This document shows, in pieces, positions 25,201-37,463 of a stretch of 64,000 nucleotides of DNA (its first letter is position 1; each line of letters opens with the position of its first letter). The notes beneath the pieces were generated by a model that was given only the letters and a program-made list of their open reading frames with translations, was not told where the DNA came from and ran no database searches. The stretch is from Taeniopygia guttata. Lineage: Eukaryota; Chordata; Aves; Passeriformes; Estrildidae. The position numbers and the translations under genes are program-made. The stretch lies in the NCBI RefSeq assembly GCF_048771995.1, contig NC_133024.1, forward strand, positions 115,837,001-115,901,000, read 5' to 3'.

Positions 25201-28200
25201 GACTATGTTACAGCGGTGTTTTTGTCTTTATTTTTAGGAGATCCTGGCAGATAGCAGCAGTCAAGGCCCATTGTGCTAGGTGAGCAGTGGAGAGAAGCTG
25301 TTGTTTTTGCTCAGGTTTCGGTTTTTGGTGCGACTGTAAGCATCCGTTCTTGTTTGTGTACTTTAGGGAATCCCTTCGGAGTACGCATAGCACCTGTCAC
25401 CAGCTGGCCAATGGACTGGGTTTCCTGTGCTTTATGAGACCTCTGGAAGTATAGCCGGACCCTGTGATGAAGCCTTCACATTTTGTTTGTCAGGGTCCCA
25501 CCCTGGTAGCCCAGAGGAGTGGACAAGGAATTGCGGTGAGTCTGGGATGTAGGGAGGAGGAGCGTGGGTACACTCAAGTTTCAGCAATGCCACGTCACCC
25601 CCTCTCCACTTAACCGTGCTGTACCCATAGGTGATGCTGTCGGCCTCCAAGCACGCCTGAAGTGTGTGGCCTGGGCACTCTGAGGAGGATGGTGAGTAGC
25701 AGATTTACCAGGTTTTGGCTGATGTGCTGTTAAGACTCTGCACTGATGTTTGGTTTTCTTTCTGTGGGCAGACCAAGAGGTGACAGCTGGAACTTAGCAG
25801 GCGGGCAGACGGCCTTCTTCTGCAGCCAGCAGGGACTGACATCCCCAGATATGTGCAAGATAAGTGGAGTGTTACGACCTACAGAGGGGATGGAAGCGGG
25901 GTGCTGGCTTGGGCCTTTCTAGAAGGGTTTTTTTTTGTCTGTTTTGGGGATGGGGATGTCCAAGAAGCGTTTCCTTAGGCCACCTAAAGGGAAAGTGTCT
26001 GTTTTGGTCTCAGTGCTGAGGTTCACAGGGCAGAGCAGTTCCGGTGTGTGTCCTGTCACTTGTCTCTGGTGCACTCTGTGTTTTTTGGGTCTCTCGGTCC
26101 TTTCTTCTCCTCGAGAGCTCTCTCTCCCTGTCACGTCCTGTCCTGTGTCACGGGTGTCTGCACATATTTGTCCCGGCCATGCTCTGCCCTGCTGCATAGC
26201 CTGTAATAGCACAAGTCCTGGGGACTTGAAATTGGTAATGCAGTGTGTAGTTGGGATCTGGATTGTGTAAGGAGATGGCCATAACATGTTCAGTGGTGTT
26301 AAGTTGTCCTGCAGCTGTTTGATACTAGTTCTAACTTCCTTTCAGATGCTGACAGTTCAAATCTGTGGCGGAGAGCGCCAGTCCTGGGTGAGCATCTTCC
26401 CATGAGCAGGTTGGTCATTGTTTGCATTTACAGGGGAATTCTAAATGGTGACTATGTTACAGCGGTGTTTTTGTCTTTATTTTTAGGAGATCCTGGCAGA
26501 TAGCAGCAGTCAAGGCCCATTGTGCTAGGTGAGCAGTGGAGAGAAGCTGTTGTTTTTGCTCAGGTTTTGGTTTTTGGTGCGACTGTAAGCATCCGTTCTT
26601 GTTTGTGTACTTTAGGGAATCCCTTCGGAGTACGCATAGCACCTGTCACCAGCTGGCCAATGGACTGGGTTTCCTGTGCTTTATGAGACCTCTGGAAGTA
26701 TAGCGGGACCCTGTGATGAAGCCTAAAAATTTTGTATGTCAGGGTCCCACCCTGGTAGCCCAGAGGAGTGGACAAGGAATTGCGGTGAGTCTGGGATGTA
26801 GGGAGGAGGAGCGTGGGTACACTCAAGTTTCAGCAATGCCACGTCACCCCCTCTCCACTTAACCGTGCTGTACCCATAGGTGATGCTGTCGGCCTCCAAG
26901 CACGCCTGAAGTGTGTGGCCTGGGCACTCTGAGGAGGATGGTGAGTAGCAGATTTACCAGGTTTTGGCCGATGTGCTGTTAAGACTGTGCACTGATGTTT
27001 GGTTTTCTTTCTGTGGGCAGACCAAGAGGTGACAGCTGGAACTTAGCAGGCGGGCAGACGGCCTTCTTCTGCAGCCAGCAGGGATTGACATCCCCAGATA
27101 TGTGCAAGATAAGTGGAGTGTTACGACCTACAGAGGGGATGGAAGCGGGGTGCTGGCTTGGGCCTTTCTAGAAGGGTTTTTTTTGTCTGTTTTGGGGATG
27201 GGGATGTCCAAGAAGCGTTTCCTTAGGCCACCTAAAGGGAAAGTGTCTGTTTTGGTCTCAGTGCTGAGGTTCACAGGGCAGAGCAGTTCCGGTGTGTGTC
27301 CTGTCACTTGTCTCTGGTGCACTCTGTGTTGTTTGGGTCTCTCGGTCCTTTCTTCTCCTCGAGAGCTCTCTCTCCCTGTCACGTCCTGTCCTGTGTCACG
27401 GGTGTCTGCACATATTTGTCCCGGCCATGCTCTGCCCTGCTGCATAGCCTGTAATAGCACAAGTCCTGGGGACTTGAAATTGGTAATGCAGTGTGTAGTT
27501 GGGATCTGGATTGTGTAAGGAGATGGCCATAACATGTTCAGTGGTGTTAAGTTGTCCTGCAGCTGTTTGATACTAGTTCTAACTTCCTTTCAGATGCTGA
27601 CAGTTCAAATCTGTGGCGGAGAGCGCCAGTCCTGGGTGAGCATCTTCCCATGAGCAGGTCGGTCATTGTTTGCATTTACAGGGGAATTCTAAATGGTGAC
27701 TATGTTACAGTGGTGTTTTTGTCTTTATTTTTAGGAGATCCTGGCAGATAGCAGCAGTCAAGGCCCATTGTGCTAGGTGAGCAGTGGAGAGAAGCTGTTG
27801 TTTTTGCTCAGGTTTTGGTTTTTGGTGCGACTGTAAGCATCCGTTCTTGTTTGTGTACTTTAGGGAATCCCTTCAGAGTACGCATAGCACCTGTCACCAG
27901 CTGGCCAATGGACTGGGTTTCCTGTACTTTGAGACCTCTGGAAGTATAGCGGGACCCTGTGATGAAGCCTTCACATTTTGTTTGTCAGGGTCCCACCCTG
28001 GTAGCCCAGAGGAGTGGACAAGGAATTGCGGTGAGTCTGGGATGTAGGGAGGAGGAGCGTGGGTACACTCAAGTTTCAGCAATGCCACGTCAGCCCCTCT
28101 CCACTTAACCGTGCTGTACCCATAGGTGATGCTGTCGGCCTCCAAGCACGCCTGAAGTGTGTGGCCTGGGCACTCTGAGGAGGATGGTGAGTAGCAGATT

Positions 28201-31200
28201 TACCAGGTTTTGGCCGATGTGCTGTTAAGACTGTGCACTGATGTTTGGTTTTCTTTCTGTGGGCAGACCAAGAGGTGACAGCTGGAACTTAGCAGGCGGG
28301 CAGACGGCCTTCTTCTGCAGCCAGCAGGGACTGACATCCCCAGATATGTGCAAGATAATTGGAGTGTTACGACCTACAGAGGGGATGGAAGCGGGGTGCT
28401 GGCTTGGGCCTTTCTAGAAGGGTTTTTTTTGTCTGTTTTGGGGATGGGGATGTCCAAGAAGCGTTTCCTTAGGCCACCTAAAGGGAAAGTGTCTGTTTTG
28501 GTCTCAGTGCTGAGGTTCACAGGGCAGAGCAGTTCCGGTGTGTGTCCTGTCACTTGTCTCTGGTGCACTCTGTGTTGTTTGGGTCTCTCGGTCCTTTCTT
28601 CTCCTCGAGAGCTCTCTCTCCCTGTCACGTCCTGTCCTGTGTCACGGGTGTCTGCACATATTTGTCCCGGCCATGCTCTGCCCTGCTGCATAGCCTGTAA
28701 TAGCACAAGTCCTGGGGACTTGAAATTGGTAATGCAGTGTGTAGTTGGGATCTGGATTGTGTAAGGAGATGGCCATAACATGTTCAGTGGTGTTAAGTTG
28801 TCCTGCAGCTGTTTGATACTAGTTCTAACTTCCTTTCAGATGCTGACAGTTCAAATCTGTGGCGGAGAGCGCCAGTCCTGGGTGAGCATCTTCCCATGAG
28901 CAGGTCGGTCATTGTTTGCATTTGCAGGGGAATTCTAAATGGTGACTATGTTACAGCGGTGTTTTTGTCTTTATTTTTAGGAGATCCTGGCAGATAGCAG
29001 CAGTCAAGGCCCATTGTGCTAGGTGAGCAGTGGAGAGAAGCTGTTGTTTTTGCTCAGGTTTTGGTTTTTGGTGCGACTGTAAGCATCCGTTCTTGTTTGT
29101 GTACTTTAGGGAATCCCTTCGGAGTACGCATAGCACCTGTCACCAGCTGGCCAATGGACTGGGTTTCCTGTGCTTTATGAGACGTCTGGAAGTATAGCGG
29201 GACCCTGTGATGAAGCCTTCGCATTTTGTTTGTCAGGGTCCCACCCTGGTAGCCCAGAGGAGTGGACAAGGAATTGCGGTGAGTCTGGGATGTAGGGAGG
29301 AGGAGTGTGGGTACACTCAAGTTTCAGCAATGCCACGTCAGCCCCTCTCCACTTAACCGTGCTGTACCCATAGGTGATGCTGTCGGCCTCCAAGCACGCC
29401 TGAAGTGTGTGGCCTGGGCACTCTGAGGAGGATGGTGAGTAGCAGATTTACCAGGTTTTGGCCGATGTGCTTTTAAGACTGTGCACTGATGTTTGGTTTT
29501 CTTTGTGTGGGCAGACCAAGAGGTGACAGCTGGAACTTAGCAGGCGGGCAGACGGCCTTCTTCTGCAGCCAGCAGGGACTGACATCCCCAGATATGTGCA
29601 AGATAAGTGGAGTGTTACGACCTACAGAGGGGATGGAAGCGGGGTGCTGGCTTGGGCCTTTCTAGAAGGGTTTTTTTTGTCTGTTTTGGGGATGGGGATG
29701 TCCAAGAAGCGTTTCCTTAGGCCACCTAAAGGGAAAGTGTCTGTTTTGGTCTCAGTGCTGAGGTTCACAGGGCAGAGCAGTTCCGGTGTGTGTCCTGTCA
29801 CTTGTCTCTGGTGCACTCTGTGTTGTTTGGGTCTCTCGGTCCTTTCTTCTCCTCGAGAGCTCTCTCTCCCTGTCACGTCCTGTCCTGTGTCACGGGTGTC
29901 TGCACATATTTGTCCCGGCCATGCTCTGCCCTGCTGCATAGCCTGTAATAGCACAAGTCCTGGGGACTTGAAATTGGTAATGCAGTGTGTAGTTGGGATC
30001 TGGGTTGTGTAAGGAGATGGCCATAACATGTTCAGTGGTGTTAAGTTGTCCTGCAGCTGTTTGATACTAGTTCTAACTTCCTTTCAGATGCTGACAGTTC
30101 AAATCTGTGGCGGAGAGCGCCAGTCCTGGGTGAGCATCTTCCCATGAGCAGGTCGGTCATTGTTTGCATTTACAGGGGAATTCTAAATGGTGACTATGTT
30201 ACAGCGGTGTTTTTGTCTTTATTTTTAGGAGATCCTGGCAGATAGCAGCAGTCAAGGCCCATTGTGCTAGGTGAGCAGTGGAGAGAAGCTGTTGTTTTTG
30301 CTCAGGTTTCGGTTTTTGGTGCGACTGTAAGCATCCGTTCTTGTTTGTGTACTTTAGGGAATCCCTTCGGAGTACGCATAGCACCTGTCACCAGCTGGCC
30401 AATGGACTGGGTTTCCTGTGCTTTATGAGACGTCTGGAAGTATAGCGGGACCCTGTGATGAAGCCTTCGCATTTTGTTTGTCAGGGTCCCACCCTGGTAG
30501 CCCAGAGGAGTGGACAAGGAATTGCGGTGAGTCTGGGATGTAGGGAGGAGGAGCGTGGGTACACTCAAGTTTCAGCAATGCCACGTCAGCCCCTCTCCAC
30601 TTAACCGTGCTGTACCCATAGGTGATGCTGTCGGCCTCCAAGCACGCCTGAAGTGTGTGGCCTGGGCACTCTGAGGAGGATGGTGAGTAGCAGATTTACC
30701 AGGTTTTGGCCGATGTGCTTTTAAGACTGTGCACTGATGTTTGGTTTTCTTTGTGTGGGCAGACCAAGAGGTGACAGCTGGAACTTAGCAGGCGGGCAGA
30801 CGGCCTTCTTCTGCAGCCAGCAGGGACTGACATCCCCAGATATGTGCAAGATAAGTGGAGTGTTACGACCTACAGAGGGGATGGAAGCAGGGTGCTGGCT
30901 TGGGCCTTTCTAGAAGGGTTTTTTTTGTCTGTTTTGGGGATGGGGATGTCCAAGAAGCGTTTCCTTAGGCCACCTAAAGGGAAAGTGTCTGTTTTGGTCT
31001 CAGTGCTGAGGTTCACAGGGCAGAGCAGTTCCGGTGTGTTTCCTGTCACTTGTCTCTGGTGCGCTCTGTGTTGTTTGGGTCTCTCGGTCCTTTCTTCTCC
31101 TCGAGAGCTCTCTCTCCCTGTCACGTCCCCTCGTTTGTCACGTCCTGTCCTGTGTCACGGGTGTCTGCACATATTTGTCCCGGCCATGCTCTGCCCTGCT

Positions 31201-32326
31201 GCATAGCCTGTAATAGCACAAGTCCTGGGGACTTGAAATTGGTAATGCAGTGTGTAGTTGGGATCTGGGTTGTGTAAGGAGATGGCCATAACATGTTCAG
31301 TGGTGTTAAGTTGTCCTGCAGCTGTTTGATACTAGTTCTAACTTCCTTTCAGATGCTGACAGTTCAAATCTGTGGCGGAGAGCGCCAGTCCTGGGTGAGC
31401 ATCTTCCCATGAGCAGGTCGGTCATTGTTTGCATTTACAGGGGAATTCTAAATGGTGACTATGTTACAGCGGTGTTTTTGTCTTTATTTTTAGGAGATCC
31501 TGGCAGATAGCAGCAGTCAAGGCCCATTGTGCTAGGTGAGCAGTGGAGAGAAGCTGTTGTTTTTGCTCAGGTTTCGGTTTTTGGTGCGACTGTAAGCATC
31601 CGTTCTTGTTTGTGTACTTTAGGGAATCCCTTCGGAGTACGCATAGCACCTGTCACCAGCTGGCCAATGGACTGGGTTTCCTGTGCTTTATGAGACGTCT
31701 GGAAGTATAGCGGGACCCTGTGATGAAGCCTTCGCATTTTGTTTGTCAGGGTCCCGCCCTGGTAGCCCAGAGGAGTGGACAAGGAATTGCGGTGAGTCTG
31801 GGATGTAGGGAGGAGGAGCGTGGGTACACTCAAGTTTCAGCAATGCCACGTCACCCCCTCTCCACTTAACCGTGCTGTACCCATAGGTGATGCTGTCGGC
31901 CTCCAAGCACGCCTGAAGTGTGTGGCCTGGGCACTCTGAGGAGGATGGTGAGTAGCAGATTTACCAGGTTTTGGCCGATGTGCTGTTAAGACTGTGCACT
32001 GATGTTTGGTTTTCTTTCTGTGGGCAGACCAAGAGGTGACAGCTGGAACTTAGCAGGCGGGCAGACGGCCTTCTTCTGCAGCCAGCAGGGACTGACATCC
32101 CCAGATATGTGCAAGATAAGTGGAGTGTTACGACCTACAGAGGGGATGGAAGCGGGGTGCTGGCTTGGGCCTTTCTAGAAGGGTTTTTTTTGTCTGTTTT
32201 GGGGATGGGGATGTCCAAGAAGCGTTTCCTTAGGCCACCTAAAGGGAAAGTGTCTGTTTTGGTCTCAGTGCTGAGGTTCACAGGGCAGAGCAGTTCCGGT
32301 GTGTGTCCTGTCACTTGTCTCTGGTG

Positions 32327-32332
32327 CACTCT
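32327..32332. repeat. Target-site duplication of the ERV, left copy
   Basis: CACTCT at 32327-32332 and again at 37880-37885 flank the provirus. The uninterrupted array sequence has one copy in the phrase ctggtgcactctgtgttg. Six bp is typical of alpha- and betaretrovirus-type integrases. Confidence 0.85.
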
Positions 32333-32728
32333 TAAAGCCAGGGAACCTCAGAAAAACGGAAAGCTGGACAAGACAAACGCAGGTTCAAACCAATGTGGTT
32401 CATCAAGCGTTTTCCGTTTATTCAAAATCAGACGGTAGTTTATATAAGCTTCTACATAGTTTACAAAAACAAAGACACTCTGATTGGTAGGCTAACATTG
32501 TTTACCTTTTCCTTAAAACGGCCTGCACTGTACACCATAAAACCTATACTAGTTCACACCCCGTGGTCCCTACAGTACCTTAAGACTATTTTCTACCTGC
32601 GCCACAACCCTGAATTTCTAACTGCGTCAGAGGCTTTGAGGGCCCCACCAGGCCTCAATCTGAGGCCTAGCCTGGAGTAGCTCAACTTTCACAATTCATG
32701 CCCTCTTTCTCTCAAAAATACTGTAACA
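32333..32728 (-). repeat. 3' LTR of the ERV
   Basis: This 396-bp repeat matches 37484-37879 base for base by eye. On the minus strand it starts with TGTTACAG and ends GGCTTTA (TG...TA rather than TG...CA). A CCAAT box lies at 32487-32483, a TATATAA box at 32447-32439 and an AATAAA signal at 32422-32417, in U3-R order. Confidence 0.93.
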
Positions 32729-32730
32729 AT

Positions 32731-32747
32731 TCCCTCTTTTTCTTTTG
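32731..32747 (-). other. Polypurine tract
   Basis: The minus strand reads AAAAGAAAAAGAGGGA immediately upstream of the 3' LTR, with two bases between it and the TGTTACAG terminus. This is the expected plus-strand primer position. Confidence 0.8.
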
Positions 32748-32779
32748 AGCTACTCAGGCTGGAGTGAAGGCTCAATGAA

Positions 32780-33440
32780 CTAATTTTTGCACACACTGTC
32801 TTTGACCCAGCCAGAAAAACCTGAAGAATTGAGCCAGTTATCAAATGAAGTGTCCATTTGGAGAACACTGCGTTTGGCTCGTTGAGTCTTCTGAGGCAAT
32901 TCGAGAACCTGATGTATGGTGGGAGCAAAAAGCATCAACCTACCGATATAACATGGGCCTCCCCTAGCATTTTGAGGGACTGCTGACCAGGCTCGGTCCC
33001 CACAAATGAGGAAGGTTCCTGGGGGCAGTTTTTCCTGCACTACCTCTTGGAGTCGAATTGTTACAATATTCTAAATAGTTGTAATACAATGGTGATCTGG
33101 GAGACAATCAAGTGTTGTCATCTGTCAATTTTCCATTTTCTTGAGTTGGTTTGGCAGCATAAGATCCAAATATCAAACAGTAATTTCCTGGGACAGAACC
33201 CAAAAGACCAAATTCTTGAAAACTATCATCAGTAAATTTAAGGTTTTGCACAAATGCAACAGCTTGCGCTCCCAGAGTGCTATTTAAACTTATTTGAGCT
33301 CAGGTCCAAGTCTTGAACTCTGCCATGGGACCCAACGAGACTCCAAAAATTAAACAAGTGCGAAATAAAAACATTGAGGCCCACCACATTCTTCTCAGGT
33401 TCTTGAATGCCCTGTCTAACATGAAAGAAACAATCTTAAT
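32780..33440 (-). pseudogene. env: Retroviral env remnant (surface subunit part), broken
   Basis: The frame at 33040-32780 encodes a stretch typical of a retroviral surface glycoprotein C-terminus: LPPGTFLICG, then a GGPCYIGRL motif, then a basic R-A-K-R cleavage-type site. Further upstream on the same strand, fragments with signal-peptide-like and N-glycosylation-like features lie in other frames, interrupted by stops. Only about 30 residues follow the basic site before a stop close to the 3' LTR, so essentially all of the transmembrane subunit is gone. The remnant cannot make a working envelope. Assignment rests on motif recognition, not on a search. Confidence 0.6.
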
Positions 33441-33449
33441 TCTAAACAT

Positions 33450-35030
33450 AAACTATAACTTCTAATAAACTAACTTCTGATAAATCTAACTTCGCACTTA
33501 TGATATTTCAACTTATTTTTCTGTTTCATCTATTTTTAAAATTCTGTTTCTGCCTTTTCGTATCAATGCAGCAAGAGCATCTGTCCTGTCCATCACACGA
33601 CTTCTTGGTTGGATGGGTAAAAACACTCACTCAAGTAAAATTTCTGTTGATCCCCGTTGGGACCTCCCTCTTTTTCTTTTGCCATTGAAAGACAATGGCA
33701 AGATGAACAGAAAAATCACAGGCATTACTAAAACTTATTAAAAACTTAGCAAAAAAAAATTCTATAACATCATTAAAAACACACTTATAAAAAAAAACTC
33801 AAAGGCCACGATCTTCTGTGGGTGAAACACAAATCTTTGCACAATCCACTTTTGCTGTGCATCCTCTGATCCACTTGTGGAGAGATCAGTGCCCTCTTGC
33901 AATTGAGAAGTTCCACAGTCTTCACTGAAATCCATCCAGATTCTGCACCTGTTAAAACACAAACAAACCCAACACTCCCACAGGGACTGGAGGGTCCTCT
34001 CTCAATTCTGTTCCCTAAAACTTGCATGAAGAAATGGAAATATCAACATCTTTGTTATAAACATGAAAAACATTAAGAACAAAACAATGCATATAGTAAA
34101 GAAACTAACAACAAATAAAAATCAATCAAATAATACACAATCAATATTACATATAAAATCACAGTTACCAAGTGCTACATTATCAAATTGTCATCCCAGA
34201 GTCTGCAGCAGCTGAAAAACCTTAAAACAACAGAGATTTGGATAAAACATGTCCGGATCATGTCTCTCCAAAAGCTCCTTTGAGGCTCAGCTGTCCTGTA
34301 TGGTCAAATTGTCAAGCCAAAAGGACTTGAATACTTTTTTGATGCAGAAAACACCTGGAATCAATCACACCATCCACGTAGAGCCAGAGCCTGGCCAGAG
34401 CTCAAACTCTAATTGGAGGATATGTTTAAAACAGAAGTCTTAAAAATAACAGTTATAAGTGAAAAACCTTATTATTAACAATTTATCAAAACATCAAATG
34501 ATTGAACCTGTCTAAAATTTGTTTCAAGACAAAAATTCTCTAAATACAACAAACCTTTTCTTCAAAAATCTGAGAATTTGAAGTCTGAAATCTTGAACTA
34601 GAACTTGGACTATAAATTTCTAAAAGATGAACTGCAGCTGCATAGAAAATTGAATAAAGAAAACACATGAGTAGTTAAAAAATCAAGCACACAGGATCCT
34701 GAAAAATGCATCTCACAATCAATCACCTAAAAAAAAACCCCATAAAACATATGAAAACTGACTGTAAATATTAAAACAACACCTCAATACCTTAACATCT
34801 TAATAATAATTCTTATCACAAAAATCAGACAACTTACATTATATGATCAACCTATTAACAAGAAATGTTTAAAATAGTTTAAAACAATCTTGTCAAGCAT
34901 TCATAACATTTCTATCCTTTTTTGTTTTACAGTAATTTTCATCCACATTGTATTTGAAATAACTTTAATTTGCATAATGTCCATCCCTCTTGGTTTCTTG
35001 GAAAACACTCAGTATTGCTATAGTTTTTCA
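33450..35030. other. AT-rich ERV interior with no supported gene
   Basis: This is where protease and polymerase would lie, but no frame over about 90 codons exists and no integrase or reverse-transcriptase motif is visible. A short coding-looking frame on the minus strand (33962-33762) is unassigned. It may be a fragment of the env leader region or unrelated sequence. The base composition is much more AT-rich than gag. Confidence 0.5.
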
Positions 35031-37052
35031 TTACGTCTTTTGTCTCCTTGTGTTGTTGCTTGATAAAGCAGCTGCAATTATGTGTCCTTGTTGTTCAATT
35101 GCATCCTGGATGGTTGCGGCGAATGCCGCAGCTTGGTTGCTCTGTTCTGCGCGTGTGGCTCTGACAAGCATCTCATCGACTGGACAGCCCTGAGGGAGGG
35201 TGGCTAGGATGGTTCTGGTGGGTGGGTTAGCATTTTCAAAAGCAAGGGATCGGAATAAATGTTCCTGAACGTCTGGTGGCACGTCAGGTGCATCCTTTAA
35301 AGCAGCTGACAGCCTATCAATAAATTGTCCGAATGGTTCAGTGGCTCCTTGCTTTATGGTGGCATAGGATGCTGACTTTTTCTTGTCCGGTACCAAAAGC
35401 AAAGCTTGATGAGCCAATTGCTGTGACAATTGATGTATTTCAATAGGAAAGGTAAGTTGTACCTGATTGGTTGCATATGGTCCCTGCCCAGTCAGCATAT
35501 CTGGCTGGACTCCAAAAAAGGGGTCTCCCGCATCTGTATGTTTGTTGGCCTCCTCAACTGCCAACCGTTTCCATTCCCTTTCAAACATGAGGAATTGAGA
35601 AGGTGTCAGAAGCAGGGATGCAATGTTAGACGAATCACTAGGACAAAGCACATCTGCTGTGAATATATACTGAATGATGTTCCTGGCTGCTTCTGATCTG
35701 ATCCCATAAGTGGTGACTGTCTGCTTAGCTGACTGTAGGATTTTCCAGTCATGGGGCTCCCAGATGGCATTCCCATTAGACACTATGACAGGACAAACCA
35801 GGGAGCTGGCAGCTTTCCAGTCACCGTCTAAAAGAGCATCTTTCACAACTGACGCCCATCGGGACTGCAAGGGATTTTTTAAAACTGCTGGCGATGCCAA
35901 TTGCTGTCCAGTGGAAGGTTCCACTGGTTGAGCCTGACGATTTGAAAGGGTGGCAAGGCGGGCTATTTTTTCCTGTAACGTATTTGGTCTTTGTATCTTG
36001 TTCTGTGATCGCTTGTCCCTGCTGCAATTGGCAACCGGAAAGTCTGGCTCTGAGTCGTCAGAATCTGAACTCGGTGGGAGTGGGCAGTGCCGCGCCACGG
36101 TGGTGGGGTAGGAACTGGCATTTTCGGGGCTGTGCTCTGGTGTTGTTTGGGTGGCTACTTCTGCCACTCCGCTAGCATTGAGGTGTCCAGCCCCTCCAAA
36201 CCGCGACAGGCTGCTGGCCGCGGCCGCCGCCGCCGGCAGGTATCGGCGGGCCGCTCCTCTGCGTTTGCACGCAGCCGCGGCAGCCGCAGCCGCTGCGGGG
36301 GGGCGAGGGGCCGACGCCGCCCCGCTCCCGTCTCCGCCCTGGTCTCTGCCTTGATCTCCGCCCCCGAGTTCCTCCTCCTGACTCAGCCCTGTTTCGTCAC
36401 CAACTCCGCCTGCCTCCTCAGGTGTCTCCCCGCCTCCCAAGGGACCCGGGAGGGTCACTTCCTGGTCTGCCTCACTCCGCGGAACCGCCGAGCTGTTAAC
36501 ATCCGCTGCTCGGGAGCAGACTTCCGTTCCGGGCGCGGCCGCAACCCCGCTCCGTCTCGCGCCGGCCGGCCCCGCGCTGCCCAGCTCCGTGCCGCCCTCC
36601 AAACGAGCGACAACATCTCTGACAGAGGGGCTGACTGGGGCTTTCTGCCCGCGCACTGGCCGCATATTACAAACATTAAAGAATTTTTCAACCCGCGATG
36701 GCTTTCGCGTTTCTATTTGTTCTGCTGTAGACTGTTCGAATGCTCGAATGGCAGCTTCCGCTGCCTCTTTCTCCGCGGCCATGCTTTGTAAGGTATGTGA
36801 AACTTTCTTCCAAACACCTCCAAGCTCTAATAGTGTTTTCTTGTCCTTTTTGCCCTCTATCACTGCATCCCAGAGCAGCTGGCCCAGCTCTCGCCACTCG
36901 GTTTCACTAAAAAGCAGGGAAGGTTTTTGCAGCTTGCCTTTGCTTCTTGCCCAAATGACCAACTGTTCTAAATCGGCTTCTTTAACTTTTTCAGCTCTCT
37001 TTGAGAGAATATGAAAGAGCAGCCGCACTGAAGCCTGTAAATCTCCATCCAT
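35031..37052 (-). CDS. gag: Retroviral Gag polyprotein, matrix to capsid, no nucleocapsid
   Basis: This is a 673-residue open frame, the only long one in the provirus. Gag builds the virion core. The N-terminal 100 residues are helical and charged, as in a betaretroviral matrix, but the second residue is Asp, not Gly, so the usual N-myristoylation signal is absent. Residues of about 150-360 are low-complexity and acidic or Pro/Gly-rich and include two alanine runs, encoded by a GC-rich tract near 36200-36310. The capsid follows, with the major homology region at about residue 566 (IKQGATEPFGQFIDRL). The frame stops about 108 residues after that start without any CX2CX4HX4C zinc knuckle. It is therefore truncated before or within the nucleocapsid and carries no protease fusion. 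The start at 37052 gives a leader of about 410 nt from the primer site. Confidence 0.9.
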   Translation of the reverse strand: MDGDLQASVRLLFHILSKRAEKVKEADLEQLVIWARSKGKLQKPSLLFSETEWRELGQLLWDAVIEGKKDKKTLLELGGVWKKVSHTLQSMAAEKEAAEAAIRAFEQSTAEQIETRKPSRVEKFFNVCNMRPVRGQKAPVSPSVRDVVARLEGGTELGSAGPAGARRSGVAAAPGTEVCSRAADVNSSAVPRSEADQEVTLPGPLGGGETPEEAGGVGDETGLSQEEELGGGDQGRDQGGDGSGAASAPRPPAAAAAAAAACKRRGAARRYLPAAAAAASSLSRFGGAGHLNASGVAEVATQTTPEHSPENASSYPTTVARHCPLPPSSDSDDSEPDFPVANCSRDKRSQNKIQRPNTLQEKIARLATLSNRQAQPVEPSTGQQLASPAVLKNPLQSRWASVVKDALLDGDWKAASSLVCPVIVSNGNAIWEPHDWKILQSAKQTVTTYGIRSEAARNIIQYIFTADVLCPSDSSNIASLLLTPSQFLMFEREWKRLAVEEANKHTDAGDPFFGVQPDMLTGQGPYATNQVQLTFPIEIHQLSQQLAHQALLLVPDKKKSASYATIKQGATEPFGQFIDRLSAALKDAPDVPPDVQEHLFRSLAFENANPPTRTILATLPQGCPVDEMLVRATRAEQSNQAAAFAATIQDAIEQQGHIIAAALSSNNTRRQKT

Positions 37053-37463
37053 GGTGAACTTTCACCCTCTCTTTCTGCACGCGGCTTACCTCAGTCTCCG
37101 CGGGTTGCTTCGCTCTCGCTTTTCTTCGGCAAGGCGGCACCCCCGCTCCAGCTCTCCGGCCCCGGCCACGTCCACACCCGCCGTTCAGGTACCTTGTGAA
37201 CACCGAGGTCTTCCCACTGCTCCAACGGACTCTCGCAAGCAAACAACAATGCGAAGAGTCTTTTTCCTCCCGTTGGGAAACGGCCCAATTCGGAGTTTGG
37301 AGACTTCTGCTCCGTTCCACCTGATCCCCGTTCACAAAAAGTGAATTTGGGATCCCGGTCCCGTCACCATGAGGCGATTTGGACCTAAATTCCTGTCGCG
37401 CGACTCAAACCTGACTGCCCGTTACTCTAAAAGTAATTTGGCAGCCTTCTCGGAGCCTCCTGA
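37053..37463 (-). other. ERV 5' leader between primer site and gag
   Basis: About 410 nt of GC-rich leader run from the primer site to the gag ATG. It would hold the packaging signal and a major splice donor. I see no distinctive motif beyond several GT dinucleotides and short open frames. Confidence 0.5.

Noticed and set aside
32393-32680. Plus-strand 95-codon frame present in both LTRs
   Set aside because: It is antisense to the LTR and duplicated only because the LTR is. It has no supporting signal.
34980-35030. A nucleocapsid zinc knuckle in another frame after the gag stop
   Set aside because: Only isolated cysteines occur and the CX2CX4HX4C spacing is not met.
36087-36791. A 234-codon plus-strand frame
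   Set aside because: It lies opposite the gag gene in its GC-rich alanine-coding tract and is a shadow of it.
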